A DNA stretch of 64,000 bases from Pontibacter harenae (GTDB taxonomy: Bacteria; Bacteroidota; Bacteroidia; Cytophagales; Hymenobacteraceae): NCBI RefSeq assembly GCF_020907245.1, contig NZ_JAJJWH010000016.1, positions 1-64,000 of the forward strand. Direction: 5' to 3'. The notes under the pieces were generated by a model that worked only from the letters and a program-made list of their open reading frames with translations, had not been told where the DNA came from and ran no database searches. Both the position numbers and the translations under genes were made by a program. Position 1 is the stretch's first letter. Each line of letters opens with the position of its first letter. Positions 43,435 to 52,468 of this stretch are shown piece after piece.

Positions 43435-44916
43435 TTATCTTTTCAAAAGCTTCTTCACCAAATTTAGCAACCAGAGATTCAACTCTGGATATACCTTAAG
43501 GCTAAGTGTAAGGCTTCCGTAGATAGCAGTGATTATCAGAGATCTTACTATCAGATCTAAAAATACATTCCCCAAATCAGGTATAAGGTAAGAAACGCCT
43601 AAAGCAGCTGCCGCAATTGCTGTAATAAGCAAAGAGCTTACAGTGAAGGGCTGTATGTGGTAGTGGTACTGCACAAAGAACAATCGTGAAAGGTTTATGA
43701 GCACATAAGAAATCATGGAGGCTAACGCGGCACCATTCATGCCATACAACGGAATAAAGTAACTGTTTGTCCAGATGGTGAGCCCTGCAAGCACCATGTT
43801 AAAGAGCAGGTCCCAGCGGTACTTTTCGGAGGTAGCCAGAATAATACCGTTAATGCCTGTAGCCATGTCTATGATGCGAGCCATCGATAAAAAAAGCACG
43901 ACGTACTTTCCCTGCCTATAAGATTCAGGCATGAAAGAGAACAGGTTATCAATATTTGCCCATATACCCACAAAAATAAGTAAGCCGAGCACCAAGTTTA
44001 TCGTAGTAATGTTTTTATAAAGCTTCTCCATTCCCTGCATGTTTTTGTCCTTCCAGAAATCTGCAACCTGCGGACTTGCAATTTTGTAGATGGAACGTGC
44101 TGGAATAATAATTGCACTTGTCATGAAGAAAGCAGTGGTGTAAATTCCGTTATCAGCTAAGCTATAGGAGGCAATCATTACCTGGTCTATAGAAGTGATG
44201 ATGGTAACAGAAATATTGCCCATGAAGGTAAAAAAGCCATAGTATAGCATTTCCTGCAGTGGAAATGTTCTAAGTTGCTTAAATGAGGGGCGAATAAAAA
44301 GCTGCTTTAACCACAGGGCATAAGCCACCAGTACAAACGACAATACCGAGAACAAAGCAATGTATAGTAGCACGAACTGCTGAAAGCTAATCAGGCCAAA
44401 TGCAAAAACAGCTATCAGGGCAGAGGTTAGCACCCGCAGCAAGATATCTTTGGTGAAAGAAGATACAATTGTTTTATAAAGAGACCTTAAGTACGCCTGA
44501 AAAAGCTCGAAGAGCAGCGTGAACAAGGCCAGCGGAATTATAAAATAGTAGTAGTTTATCAGAAGGGATGAGTTCTCCTGATAATGATTTACCACAACAG
44601 GCTTGAATAACAGGAAAAGTGCTGTAACCACAGCAAAACCCAGCATGGGCACCGATAACAGCAGGAATAAAAACCCGTTGTGCTTTTGCTCCTTGTTTCG
44701 GAAGTAGGGAAAGTACCTAACACTCATGTTCACGAAACCAAGGGCAGAAAATTGTGCAAACATGGTGGAAATGGTAATCAGTAGCCGCGTAAGTCCTACC
44801 TGTTCTTCATCTAGAAAGTTAGGAAAGAGGAGTATTGTGTTAACATAGCCAATGCCGATGCCAGCATACGAAATGATGGTGTTCCAGATTCCTTCACGCT
44901 GAAGCGTCTTACTCAT
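43435..44916 (-). CDS. Oligosaccharide flippase (Wzx/MATE-like)
   Basis: 493 residues with about twelve to fourteen membrane helices, no signal peptide. MOP/Wzx-family pattern: GIWNTIISYAGIGIGYVNTILLFPNFL, SIDQVMIASYSLADNGIYTTAFFMTSAIIIPARSIYKIASPQVADFW, and YGMNGAALASMISYVLINLSRLFFV. It is expected to flip lipid-linked glycan units across the inner membrane. Last gene of the pseudaminic acid locus, 154 bp from the previous one with its own TACCTTTG -7 box at 44941-44948; likely moves Pse-containing units (inference from context). Confidence 0.85.
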   Translation of the reverse strand: MSKTLQREGIWNTIISYAGIGIGYVNTILLFPNFLDEEQVGLTRLLITISTMFAQFSALGFVNMSVRYFPYFRNKEQKHNGFLFLLLSVPMLGFAVVTALFLLFKPVVVNHYQENSSLLINYYYFIIPLALFTLLFELFQAYLRSLYKTIVSSFTKDILLRVLTSALIAVFAFGLISFQQFVLLYIALFSVLSFVLVAYALWLKQLFIRPSFKQLRTFPLQEMLYYGFFTFMGNISVTIITSIDQVMIASYSLADNGIYTTAFFMTSAIIIPARSIYKIASPQVADFWKDKNMQGMEKLYKNITTINLVLGLLIFVGIWANIDNLFSFMPESYRQGKYVVLFLSMARIIDMATGINGIILATSEKYRWDLLFNMVLAGLTIWTNSYFIPLYGMNGAALASMISYVLINLSRLFFVQYHYHIQPFTVSSLLITAIAAAALGVSYLIPDLGNVFLDLIVRSLIITAIYGSLTLSLKVYPELNLWLLNLVKKLLKR

Positions 44917-45070
44917 TAGGGGCTGTTAAACGATGAGGTGCAAAGGTAAATCAAAAGAGCTAAAAGAATAAAACTACTTTACCGCCTCAACCCAGCCTTT
45001 ATACAACTTGCTCTGAAACAAGGCTTTTGTTGATAATCAAATTTTACCATCTGTAAACTAGTCGGATTGC

Positions 45071-46351
45071 TTAATTTGATGCTATGAATTGCTGTAGTTT
45101 CTGTAAGGCTAATTCGCTGCTGTGTCCATCATAGTGGGTGCCGACGGTGGCATTGTAATATTTTGCTCTGTGGTAAACCTTAGGCTTGTTGTGGAGGTGC
45201 TGGCGTAGGAGGTCGGCTAGCGAGGCTGTATTTGAAGCAGTGTCCACTAAGCCATTTGCTACATAGCCATAGTAGTCTTGTAAGTTTTCTTTTGGGTTAA
45301 AGTTGTAAAAAATAGACCACACGTTTAGTAGTACTGCCTCTAAGTGTATTCCAGAGTTACCGCTTACCTGCAGATCAATTTGGCTGAGATACTCGAATGT
45401 TGGAGCTGTGCGGCTATCCGAGAGACTAATATTAGAGCCTATACTTTTAAGAAAGCTGAAATCACGGTTGTCGCGTGGGTGAGGGCGAAGGATGAACTGT
45501 AATGTAGGAAAGGCCGCTGAAAGTTGCACCAACAGTCTCTCTAACTCTTCTATAAGGTCCATCAGGTTACTGCCAATGCCTACGGTTTTTATGCTTGTGT
45601 TATGGTTGCGCAGAGGCACATATTTGTCTGCTTTTGGCATACCAATTAACTCCACTTTTCCTGCAATCGGCCCACAAAGCTTATACTTGTCCAGCGAATC
45701 ATGGCCCTCCAGCAAGTTTAAATCGAACATCAATGGAGGAAATAAATTACTGACACTGGCGTGTTGAATGTAAGCTGTTTTGATGCCTAGCTTTTTTGCT
45801 GCTAGGAGCATGGCACGCGCATCAGGATTATGATCGTTGGCAAACACCACACAAGTCGGCCTGTACTTCCGCAGCTTTTGGAGGTATACTTCATAAAAGC
45901 CGATAGCATCGAAAAGCAGGTCGTAAAAACGCAGCGTGATGTGCTTTTTTTGCTTGAGAAACTGAAAAAGCAGCGGCAGAAACTTATAGTAGTAAATTAT
46001 TTTTTTCCGCAGCGAAATACGTTTTACATCATTAGCGTATTTGCCGATGCTCTTGTTCTGCCCAGCTACCAACACAGCATGAGGTAAAGCTTCTGCAATA
46101 AAGCTTAGGCTGTCGTAGTTATTTTGGCTAACTACATAGAGCCAAACCTTCCTTTGTAACTCAGCAGGTTTTTCTACAGACTGAAAAAGGTTTCCGAGCA
46201 ATCGTACTACAGCATAGCCAGCTACTTTCAATACTCGCTTCAGCGAACTTTTAGGGGAAGCATTGTTCTTTGCACTTTCAGGAAGCTTTAAAAAGCCTTC
46301 CGAGAAGTACAGGTACAAAATATTGCTGTAGCGGGCAAACTGCTGCTTCAT
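45071..46351 (-). CDS. Glycosyltransferase-like protein, GT-B fold
   Basis: 426 residues, no membrane helix. A two-Rossmann GT-B layout: N-terminal half with LWLYVVSQNNYDSLSF and VVFANDHNPDARAMLLAAKKLGIKTAYIQHASVSNLFPPL; C-terminal half with KVELIGMPKADKYV, LQFILRPHPRDNRDF, and DLQVSGNSGIHLEAVLLNVWSIFY, a pattern of sialyltransferase-like or capsule CDP-glycerol-transferase proteins (HPR..., SGNSGxxxEA). Its gene starts 3 bp after the pseI stop, so it probably transfers pseudaminic acid to the acceptor (inference; donor specificity unproven). Confidence 0.7.
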   Translation of the reverse strand: MKQQFARYSNILYLYFSEGFLKLPESAKNNASPKSSLKRVLKVAGYAVVRLLGNLFQSVEKPAELQRKVWLYVVSQNNYDSLSFIAEALPHAVLVAGQNKSIGKYANDVKRISLRKKIIYYYKFLPLLFQFLKQKKHITLRFYDLLFDAIGFYEVYLQKLRKYRPTCVVFANDHNPDARAMLLAAKKLGIKTAYIQHASVSNLFPPLMFDLNLLEGHDSLDKYKLCGPIAGKVELIGMPKADKYVPLRNHNTSIKTVGIGSNLMDLIEELERLLVQLSAAFPTLQFILRPHPRDNRDFSFLKSIGSNISLSDSRTAPTFEYLSQIDLQVSGNSGIHLEAVLLNVWSIFYNFNPKENLQDYYGYVANGLVDTASNTASLADLLRQHLHNKPKVYHRAKYYNATVGTHYDGHSSELALQKLQQFIASN

Positions 46352-46354
46352 GAA

Positions 46355-47398
46355 CTATAACAAGACCCAATTGAGGGGGGTGCCTGCCTTGATTTCCTTT
46401 GTGGCGGTTCTGCCCAATAGTTCTTCGTAGTATTTAGGAGCAAGCCCCAACCCTGGCCTGATTACACGAATATTCTCCTTTGAGAAAGCCTCACCAGGCT
46501 GAATATCTTGCGCTGCATACACAGACCGCTTGAAGAGGCGGCTCTTTTGCTCGGCACGCTGCACCCCGTACTGCACATGCCCCAGCGCCTGCCAAGCCCT
46601 TTCAGACTCTACCACCAACGACTGCAGTTCCTGAGGCTCCAGCGAAAAAGCCGAGTCTACACCACCGTCTGCTCTACGGAGCGTAAAGTGCTTCTCTACT
46701 ACGGTTGCGCCTAAAGCCACGGCAGCCACGGCGGCTCCCACACCTATTGTGTGATCCGATAGGCCCACCTGCACACCGAACAGTTCCCGCATATGTGGAA
46801 TGGTGAGCAGGTTCGTGTTCTGAGGGGTGGCAGGATAGGTGCTGGTGCATTTGAGCATAACAAAATTATGACAGCCAGTGCTGCGAAGCACCTGCACAGC
46901 CTCATCGAGCTCGGAGATTGTGGCAGCTCCAGTACTGATAATGACAGGCTTGCCTGTTGCGGCTACCTTGCGCAGCAGCGGGTGGTCTGTGTTTTCAAAA
47001 GAGGCAATCTTATAAACTGGTGCTCCTAATTCCTCCAGAAAATCAACGGCCGTCTCGTCAAAAGGAGAAGAGAAAGCGATGATGCCTCGTTCTTTGGCCC
47101 TTTGGAAGATTGCTTTGTGCCAATCCCAAGGAGTGTAAGCTTCCTGGTACAGGTCGTACAGTTCTCGGCCTTTCCAGAGCGAGTTTTCGTCTTCTATGGT
47201 GAAAGCCCCAGGCAAAGTCATGGTATCGGCAGTGTATGTCTGCAGCTTTATGGCATCGGCCCCAGCGTCGGCAGCGGCATCTACAATTTGCAGCGCCCGC
47301 TCCAGCGACTGGTTATGATTCCCCGACATCTCTGCAATGATGAAAGGTTTATGTCCAGGTCCGATCTGGCGGTCTACTATGGTTATATCGTTAATCAT
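46355..47398 (-). CDS. pseI: Pseudaminic acid synthase
   Basis: 347 residues, NeuB/PseI family. N-terminal TIM barrel: FIIAEMSGNHNQSLERALQIVDAAADAGADAIKLQTYTADTMT and AIFQRAKERGIIAFSSPFDETAVDFLEELGAPVYKIASFE; VGLSDHTIGVGAAVAAVALGATVVEKHFTLRR; C-terminal SAF domain from about 290 (RSVYAAQDIQPGEAFSKENIRVIRPGLGLAPKYY). It condenses the PseG product with phosphoenolpyruvate to make pseudaminic acid. SGNHN and the MTLPG loop favour PseI over NeuB. Gaps to neighbours are 3 and 18 bp. Confidence 0.93.
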   Translation of the reverse strand: MINDITIVDRQIGPGHKPFIIAEMSGNHNQSLERALQIVDAAADAGADAIKLQTYTADTMTLPGAFTIEDENSLWKGRELYDLYQEAYTPWDWHKAIFQRAKERGIIAFSSPFDETAVDFLEELGAPVYKIASFENTDHPLLRKVAATGKPVIISTGAATISELDEAVQVLRSTGCHNFVMLKCTSTYPATPQNTNLLTIPHMRELFGVQVGLSDHTIGVGAAVAAVALGATVVEKHFTLRRADGGVDSAFSLEPQELQSLVVESERAWQALGHVQYGVQRAEQKSRLFKRSVYAAQDIQPGEAFSKENIRVIRPGLGLAPKYYEELLGRTATKEIKAGTPLNWVLL

Positions 47399-47416
47399 GT
47401 GGTTGCTCTTTCTCCT

Positions 47417-48889
47417 TTAATAATTTACCTGCAAAACAAATCGGAAGGCATTCGGGTGCTGCGCATGCGGTTCTCCATAACTAAAGCCAGCCTTTTCAAA
47501 AGCTCTGATAGAGGCAATATTGTCTTTTTGAACCAGTCCTTCGACCACCTTCACTTCCGAGGCTTCCCGTGATAGCTGCTTTATACCCTTTAGAAGCACC
47601 GTGTGGCCCAGCCCTTTGCCCCTGAAGCTTTCGCTGATCAGGTAGCTCAGTGTTGCCCGCTCTTCCTTCAGGTCGAAACGGATATGTGCCGCAGGTTCGC
47701 CTTTTACTTCCGCAATATACAAGTAGCTGTCTGGAACTGCCAACTTTGTCTCCAGCCAACGTTTGTGATCTTCCAGTTTTATCTTGTCTGTATTAAAAGA
47801 ACGTGCACGCACAGCAGGATCGTTTGCCCAATCGAAAAGCAAAAGTGTATCTTCGGAAGTTGCATGACGTAAAATAAGGCTTGCCTGTAGACTGAGGGAC
47901 TGAAAGAACTGCTGATAAAGTTGCCAGCTTTTGCCGTCGAAGAACTGTCTCTGCTTTTGTACTTGCGCAGCAAATGCTTCTGATGTTACACCTCCCTGAA
48001 CAAATTCAGGAAGCTTCGCATAGTCATAAGCGAGGTTGTTCTGAGTCAGGAAAGTATAAAGCCCCTCCTGGTTAGCTGCCGTTCTCAAGACAAAAAGAAG
48101 CCCGCCCACTGCGCAGTACTCATAAGAAACTCCGCTGGCTGAAGTTACGGCCAAAGAGCATTGCTGCATCAGGTTACACATTGCGTCGGCACCGAGGTTC
48201 TGATGCAACTTATAAGCTGGCTTATTCCGTAGCCAGTGCTGTAACTTCTCCAAATGCATATAGGCACTTCCGACCACAATCTCCACGCGATCTGCTTTAA
48301 CCTTTAGAAGATCTTCAGCAATTCTTAGCGTATAGTTTTCAGGGTCAGCGCCACCCATATTCAGAAGCACATGCACTTTGTTTTGGTAGGTACGCCCTTG
48401 TAGTGCTGCTGCTAAAAACGGCTGACGGAGCAAGGCGTAGCTTGGGCCTAAATACAGCTTGGTGTACGGCGATACGCTATAGTTGCTGCTATCCATATTA
48501 CCTGCTTGGTTTATAATTGCATCTGCTACAAAAGGATATGCATGTATATCGTCGATGCAGGCAAGAGAACAACCTGATACTTTTATCTGTTGCTGATAAG
48601 TTGTATCGAAATGATAGCCGTCTAGTATAACCACATCATCAGGCTTTAGAATAGTATCTACTAGGTATTTAGCCTCATTCGACTTAACTTCTGCTTTAGG
48701 AAGCGAAATAACATGTTCGCATTCCTGCTTTATTTGTGCCAGCAACTTTTCATCTGGTTCTTGTATAGCAAAAGCCAGTTCAAACTCATCGCGCAGCATG
48801 CTGGCCAATGCGAGTGACCGAACGACGTGCCCAAGTCCGATGGTGGAGCTTCCGTCTGCCCTGAATACGATGCGGCTTTTTTTCTGCAT
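47417..48889 (-). CDS. pseG: PseG hydrolase fused to PseH-like acetyltransferase
   Basis: 490 residues, two enzymes in one. Residues 1-335 are PseG: VFRADGSSTIGLGHVVRSLALASML, DDVVILDGYHFDTTYQQQIK, LLNMGGADPENYTLRIAEDLL (GT-B-like UDP-sugar hydrolase). Residues about 342-490 are a GNAT fold: LRHATSEDTLLLFDWAND, SYLYIAEVKGEPAAHIRFDL, and acetyl-CoA loop ESFRGKGLGHTVLLKGI followed by NIASIRAFEKAGF. Together they would acetylate the C4 amine (PseH) and then remove UDP (PseG), consecutive steps. The fusion spares a separate pseH gene. No frameshift. Confidence 0.92.
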   Translation of the reverse strand: MQKKSRIVFRADGSSTIGLGHVVRSLALASMLRDEFELAFAIQEPDEKLLAQIKQECEHVISLPKAEVKSNEAKYLVDTILKPDDVVILDGYHFDTTYQQQIKVSGCSLACIDDIHAYPFVADAIINQAGNMDSSNYSVSPYTKLYLGPSYALLRQPFLAAALQGRTYQNKVHVLLNMGGADPENYTLRIAEDLLKVKADRVEIVVGSAYMHLEKLQHWLRNKPAYKLHQNLGADAMCNLMQQCSLAVTSASGVSYEYCAVGGLLFVLRTAANQEGLYTFLTQNNLAYDYAKLPEFVQGGVTSEAFAAQVQKQRQFFDGKSWQLYQQFFQSLSLQASLILRHATSEDTLLLFDWANDPAVRARSFNTDKIKLEDHKRWLETKLAVPDSYLYIAEVKGEPAAHIRFDLKEERATLSYLISESFRGKGLGHTVLLKGIKQLSREASEVKVVEGLVQKDNIASIRAFEKAGFSYGEPHAQHPNAFRFVLQVNY

Positions 48890-48926
48890 TGACTTTGATA
48901 TGGCTAATGGTAAAAATGATTTACTC

Positions 48927-49661
48927 CTACAGTTTTTTCTGCTCGATGTGTGCGTTCAGTTGGACCAGTTCTGGGTGCTGATCTAAAAGCTGGATAAGTT
49001 GCTCACTACCTAGTTCAGCTGCGTTAAAGTTATTGATGAGCAACTGAATGAGGTGTAAATCATCCTTCGTGTCTAAGGTGATGCGGTAGTGGCTGGCATC
49101 AGTTGCTCGCTTATAGTGCCGAATCTCCACATCACCGCTTTTATTTTGGTTGATGTAAGGCGTTACATGCTCCAGTTCGGCTGGAAGAGTGGCATTTTGA
49201 AATGCCTTCTCCAGTAGACTGAAGGAGAAAATCTCAAAATCCATTCCTCTAGGAAATGTACGCTGCAAAGCGTTAGATAAATAAACCTGCTGATTGTTTT
49301 CTACGGCGTTATACTGCTTAAGTGCATCCTTTATGATGCTGCCGTCTATAAGAGGACAGTCTGAGGTAACGCGTACAATTATATCCAATTGGTACATCTC
49401 AGCGCAGTGGTAATAGCGGCTCAAAACATTTTGCTCATCACCTCTATAGAGATTAATCTGACGAGCTTCGGCAAACGCAGCAATAGGATTGTCAGAGGCA
49501 TTTGTGGTGGTAGCAATAAAAACATCTAAACCCGCTTCTCGCAGCCTATCTATATGGTGCTGAAGCATTGTTTTGCCGCTTGCTTCTAAGAGCACCTTGC
49601 CTGGCAAACGCGTGCTTGTCATTCGCGCTTGCGTAATGACGCCGACTTTTCTATTTGCCAT
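48927..49661 (-). CDS. pseF: CMP-pseudaminic acid synthetase (SpsF/PseF type)
   Basis: 244 residues from ATG 49661 (MANRKVGVITQARM); a TTG three codons earlier is rejected. Cytidylyltransferase fold: VGVITQARMTSTRLPGKVLLEASGKTMLQHHIDRL (nucleotide-binding loop), TSDCPLIDGSIIKDAL (metal-binding Asp), FPRGMDFEIFSFSLLEKAF and EHVTPYINQNKSGDVEI. This is the SpsF branch found in Pse clusters; it activates pseudaminic acid as CMP-Pse. Its start overlaps the pseC stop by 11 bp, so translation is coupled. Confidence 0.88.
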   Translation of the reverse strand: MANRKVGVITQARMTSTRLPGKVLLEASGKTMLQHHIDRLREAGLDVFIATTTNASDNPIAAFAEARQINLYRGDEQNVLSRYYHCAEMYQLDIIVRVTSDCPLIDGSIIKDALKQYNAVENNQQVYLSNALQRTFPRGMDFEIFSFSLLEKAFQNATLPAELEHVTPYINQNKSGDVEIRHYKRATDASHYRITLDTKDDLHLIQLLINNFNAAELGSEQLIQLLDQHPELVQLNAHIEQKKL

Positions 49662-50856
49662 GGCTAACAAACTTTTTCACCTGCTCTATCACATACTGCT
49701 GCTCTTCATCCGTCAGTGAAGGGTACATCGGTAAACTGAGACACTCGCTATAGTATGCTTCTGCCACAGGAAAGTCTCCATTCCGGTAACCTTGTTGGCG
49801 GTAGTAGGGCATTGTGTGTGAAGGAATATAATGCACCTGAGCAAGAATATTGTGCTCGCGCAGGTAATCGTAAAGCCCCTTACGGTCCTGTATGCGGATA
49901 ACGTAAAGGTGATAGGCGTGGCCTGTATCACCAGTTTTGCCTAGTACTACACCATTGGTGCTTAATACTTTAACTTCATTGATATCTTCAAAAGCTTCAT
50001 CGTATATCCTGGCTATTCCTTTTCTTCGGGCCAAACCTGCATCGGCACGAGCTAACTGGGAAAGGCCAAGGGCACAGAGCATATCAGGTATACGGTAATT
50101 ATAGCCTAGTTCCTGCATCTCCATATACCAACCACCGTGGTTTTCCTCCAACAATTCCGCATCGCGGGTAATGCCGTGGGTACGGTAGAGCAGGAGCTTC
50201 TTGTATAGTTCCTCGTTATTTGTCGTTACCATGCCGCCCTCACCCGTGGCAATATGTTTCACTGGGTGAAAAGAAAAGATGGAGAGATCTGCATGTTGTC
50301 CGTTGCCGCAAAGCTGTTTGTTGCCCTGGCTGTCGTGGAAGTAGCCACCAGGGGAGTGAGCCGCATCTTCTATAATCCACAAGCCGTACTCATCCGCCAG
50401 TTCCCGAAATGCCTCCAGGTTCACAGGATTACCAGCAAAATCGACAGGTATAAGTCCATGAAAATAGCCTTTAGGTTTGCTTTGTAGCAGTGCCCGCACT
50501 TTCTCTATATCTAAAAGAGCGGTAGCAGGATCGATATCGGCAAAATAAACAGTACCTCCGCAGTAGCGCACGCAATTGGCAGAGGCCACAAACGTAATGG
50601 GTGTCGTAATCACTCTTGTCTCCGCATTCACTCCCAAAGCCATGGTGCATAAGTGCAAGGCAGCGGTGCCATTAGAAACAGCCACCGCATATTTTGCCCC
50701 GACATATTTTGCAAAAGCTTGCTCAAACTCCGCCACTTTCGGCCCCTGTGTCAGGTAATCCGACTGAAGTGTTTCTACCACAGCGGCTATGTCCTCTTCT
50801 GTAATATGCTGCCTGCCGTAGGGGATGGGAGATTTATGTTCTGAGTTCGATGACAT
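49651..50856 (-). CDS. pseC: UDP-4-amino-sugar aminotransferase PseC
   Basis: 401 residues from ATG 50856 (MSSNSEHKSPIPYG); an upstream start 16 codons earlier is rejected because the extension is not family-like. DegT/DnrJ/EryC1 aminotransferase: IPYGRQHITEEDIAAVVETLQSDYLTQGP, SNGTAALHL, WIIEDAAHSPGG, and PLP-Lys in FSFHPVKHIATGEGGMVTT. RPYxxxHxxxHYIPSH-type C-terminal motifs (LAQVHYIPSH) are PseC-like. It puts the 4-amino group on the PseB product with glutamate. Overlaps pseF by 11 bp. Confidence 0.94.
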   Translation of the reverse strand: MSSNSEHKSPIPYGRQHITEEDIAAVVETLQSDYLTQGPKVAEFEQAFAKYVGAKYAVAVSNGTAALHLCTMALGVNAETRVITTPITFVASANCVRYCGGTVYFADIDPATALLDIEKVRALLQSKPKGYFHGLIPVDFAGNPVNLEAFRELADEYGLWIIEDAAHSPGGYFHDSQGNKQLCGNGQHADLSIFSFHPVKHIATGEGGMVTTNNEELYKKLLLYRTHGITRDAELLEENHGGWYMEMQELGYNYRIPDMLCALGLSQLARADAGLARRKGIARIYDEAFEDINEVKVLSTNGVVLGKTGDTGHAYHLYVIRIQDRKGLYDYLREHNILAQVHYIPSHTMPYYRQQGYRNGDFPVAEAYYSECLSLPMYPSLTDEEQQYVIEQVKKFVSHGK

Positions 50857-51133
50857 TTTTATGAATGAGAAATTGTGAGTGGCGACACAAGTATGACGGA
50901 TCAAGATACACGACTTTGTGAAGCTGCCTCTTTAATTTTGATATTGCAGTTGCTGCACAAGTATTCCAACTGTTGGTGAGAGCACACAACAGCGGCGGAG
51001 GTAGTGCTGCACCGAGTTATAAATTAGTAACCAAGAATAAAAATGAACAAAAATGAGTGTTTCTAGACTTTATGCAAAGAATGCCACTGCGGCGACACTT
51101 CATTCATGATTTCTAATTCATCATTCCCCAATT
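50857..51133. other. Gap between pseB and pseC with a repeat fragment
   Basis: 277 bp without a gene. The only structure seen is at 51102-51121: on the minus strand ATGAATTAGAAATCATGAAT, a 19-of-20 match to the start of the repeat between gldA and gldF at 28170-28189. Upstream of the pseC start lies no convincing TAnnTTTG box. Confidence 0.5.
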
Positions 51134-52153
51134 TTACGCAGTAAAACTTGGGTCTACGTGTTGACGGATCTGCTCACGAAGTTGCTCTACATCAAGCCAC
51201 TCGGAGTTAGTGCCAGAGTTATACTTGAAGCCCATCTCCACCATTTTACCATTGTGTGCTTGCAGAAAATCTTCTGTCTTCCAAATAGGAGTAGAAGGGA
51301 GTATAACATAATATTTCTCCAGCTCCACCGTCATCAGCGAATCAGTTTCTGTAATCATCTCTTCATGTAGCTTCTCGCCTGGTCGAATGCCTACAATCGC
51401 CTGGCGGCAGTTCGGGCCTATCGCTTCGGCCATCTCTGTAATGCGGTAAGACGGAATTTTAGGTACAAATATTTCGCCCCCCCAGTGGTTGCCAAGTGCA
51501 TGGAAAACCATTTCCACACCTTCTTCAAGTGAAATATTAAAGCGTGTCATTTCTGGGTGCGTGATGGGGAGAACACCATCTGACCTTTTCTTCAGGAAGA
51601 AAGGAACCACAGATCCGCGTGATCCGATCACATTCCCGTAACGCACAACAGAAAATCGGATGTCACGCCTGCCTTTCATGTTGTTGGCAGCTACAAATAG
51701 TTTATCAGAGCATAGTTTCGTGGCACCATAAAGGTTTATTGGAGCCGCCGCTTTATCGGTAGAGAGCGCCACCACTTCCTTCACACCACAGTCAAGGGCC
51801 GCATTGATGACATTCTCAGCACCCAAGATATTTGTTTTAATGCACTCCATAGGATTGTACTCTGCCGCAGGAACTTGCTTCAAGGCAGCAGCGTGTACAA
51901 TTACATCAATGCCTTCGCAGGCTCTTTTAAAGCGATCTCCATCGCGTACATCTCCAATAAAGAAACGAATGGAATTGTACTGGCTGTGTGGAAATACCTG
52001 CGACATCTCGAACTGCTTCAGTTCATCGCGGGAGTAAATTACAACCCGTTTAATCTGCGGGAAACGGGCGTACAGCATTTCCACGAATTTTTTTCCGAAC
52101 GAGCCTGTGCCGCCTGTTATTAAGATAGACTTATGATTTAGGTCTAATGCCAT
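51134..52153 (-). CDS. pseB: UDP-GlcNAc 4,6-dehydratase (inverting) PseB
   Basis: 339 residues from ATG 52153 (MALDLNHKSILITGGTGSFGKK); an ATG 53 codons earlier would add a Cys- and Ser-rich stretch unlike the family. NAD-binding LITGGTGSFGKKFVEML, catalytic ALSTDKAAAPINLYGATK (with the DKA insertion that marks the FlaA1/PseB type), RYGNVIGSRGSVVPFFLKK and PSYRITEMAEAIGP. It performs the first step, UDP-GlcNAc dehydration with C5 inversion. Upstream 265 bp are non-coding before a terminator. Confidence 0.95.
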   Translation of the reverse strand: MALDLNHKSILITGGTGSFGKKFVEMLYARFPQIKRVVIYSRDELKQFEMSQVFPHSQYNSIRFFIGDVRDGDRFKRACEGIDVIVHAAALKQVPAAEYNPMECIKTNILGAENVINAALDCGVKEVVALSTDKAAAPINLYGATKLCSDKLFVAANNMKGRRDIRFSVVRYGNVIGSRGSVVPFFLKKRSDGVLPITHPEMTRFNISLEEGVEMVFHALGNHWGGEIFVPKIPSYRITEMAEAIGPNCRQAIVGIRPGEKLHEEMITETDSLMTVELEKYYVILPSTPIWKTEDFLQAHNGKMVEMGFKYNSGTNSEWLDVEQLREQIRQHVDPSFTA

Positions 52154-52418
52154 GCTTTTTTTCTTTTGTTCTGTAGGTACGATAAAGTACCCTTTTGTGC
52201 TGCAAGATACTTTATTTCGGAACAAGACACACCTTGCATAATATAGACTTTTTATCTGAAGCGGTATTCTGGAAACTGTAGAAGAACAGAGATGACTTTT
52301 CCTTGAATGCAAATAGTATAATCAAAACTTGTTGATTAATGTTAGGCAATCAAATAGTCATGATATCAGGAAGTTTACAACGTTTGTTAAATAACCGAAG
52401 TGGAGACAAACGTTCTCA
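52154..52418. other. Leader of the pse operon, non-coding
   Basis: About 265 bp upstream of pseB. It holds GGTAC-N6-GTACC near 52170-52186 and AACGTTTGT/ACAAACGTT inverted about 52379-52412, with no exact promoter consensus and no gene. It probably carries the operon promoter. Confidence 0.4.
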
Positions 52419-52468
52419 ATAAATAAGAAAGGTACTTTGGCTTAACCCGAAGTACCTTTCTTATTTAT
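52419..52468 (-). terminator. Terminator of the glycosyltransferase gene
   Basis: ATAAATAAGAAAGGTACTT (52419-52437) pairs perfectly with 52450-52468 around a 12-nt loop; it covers the stop codon of the gene that ends at 52465. Confidence 0.8.

Noticed and set aside
52154..52312. Longer N-terminus for PseB
   Set aside because: 53 extra residues rich in Cys and Ser before the NAD-binding motif do not fit the family; ATG 52153 gives the usual length.
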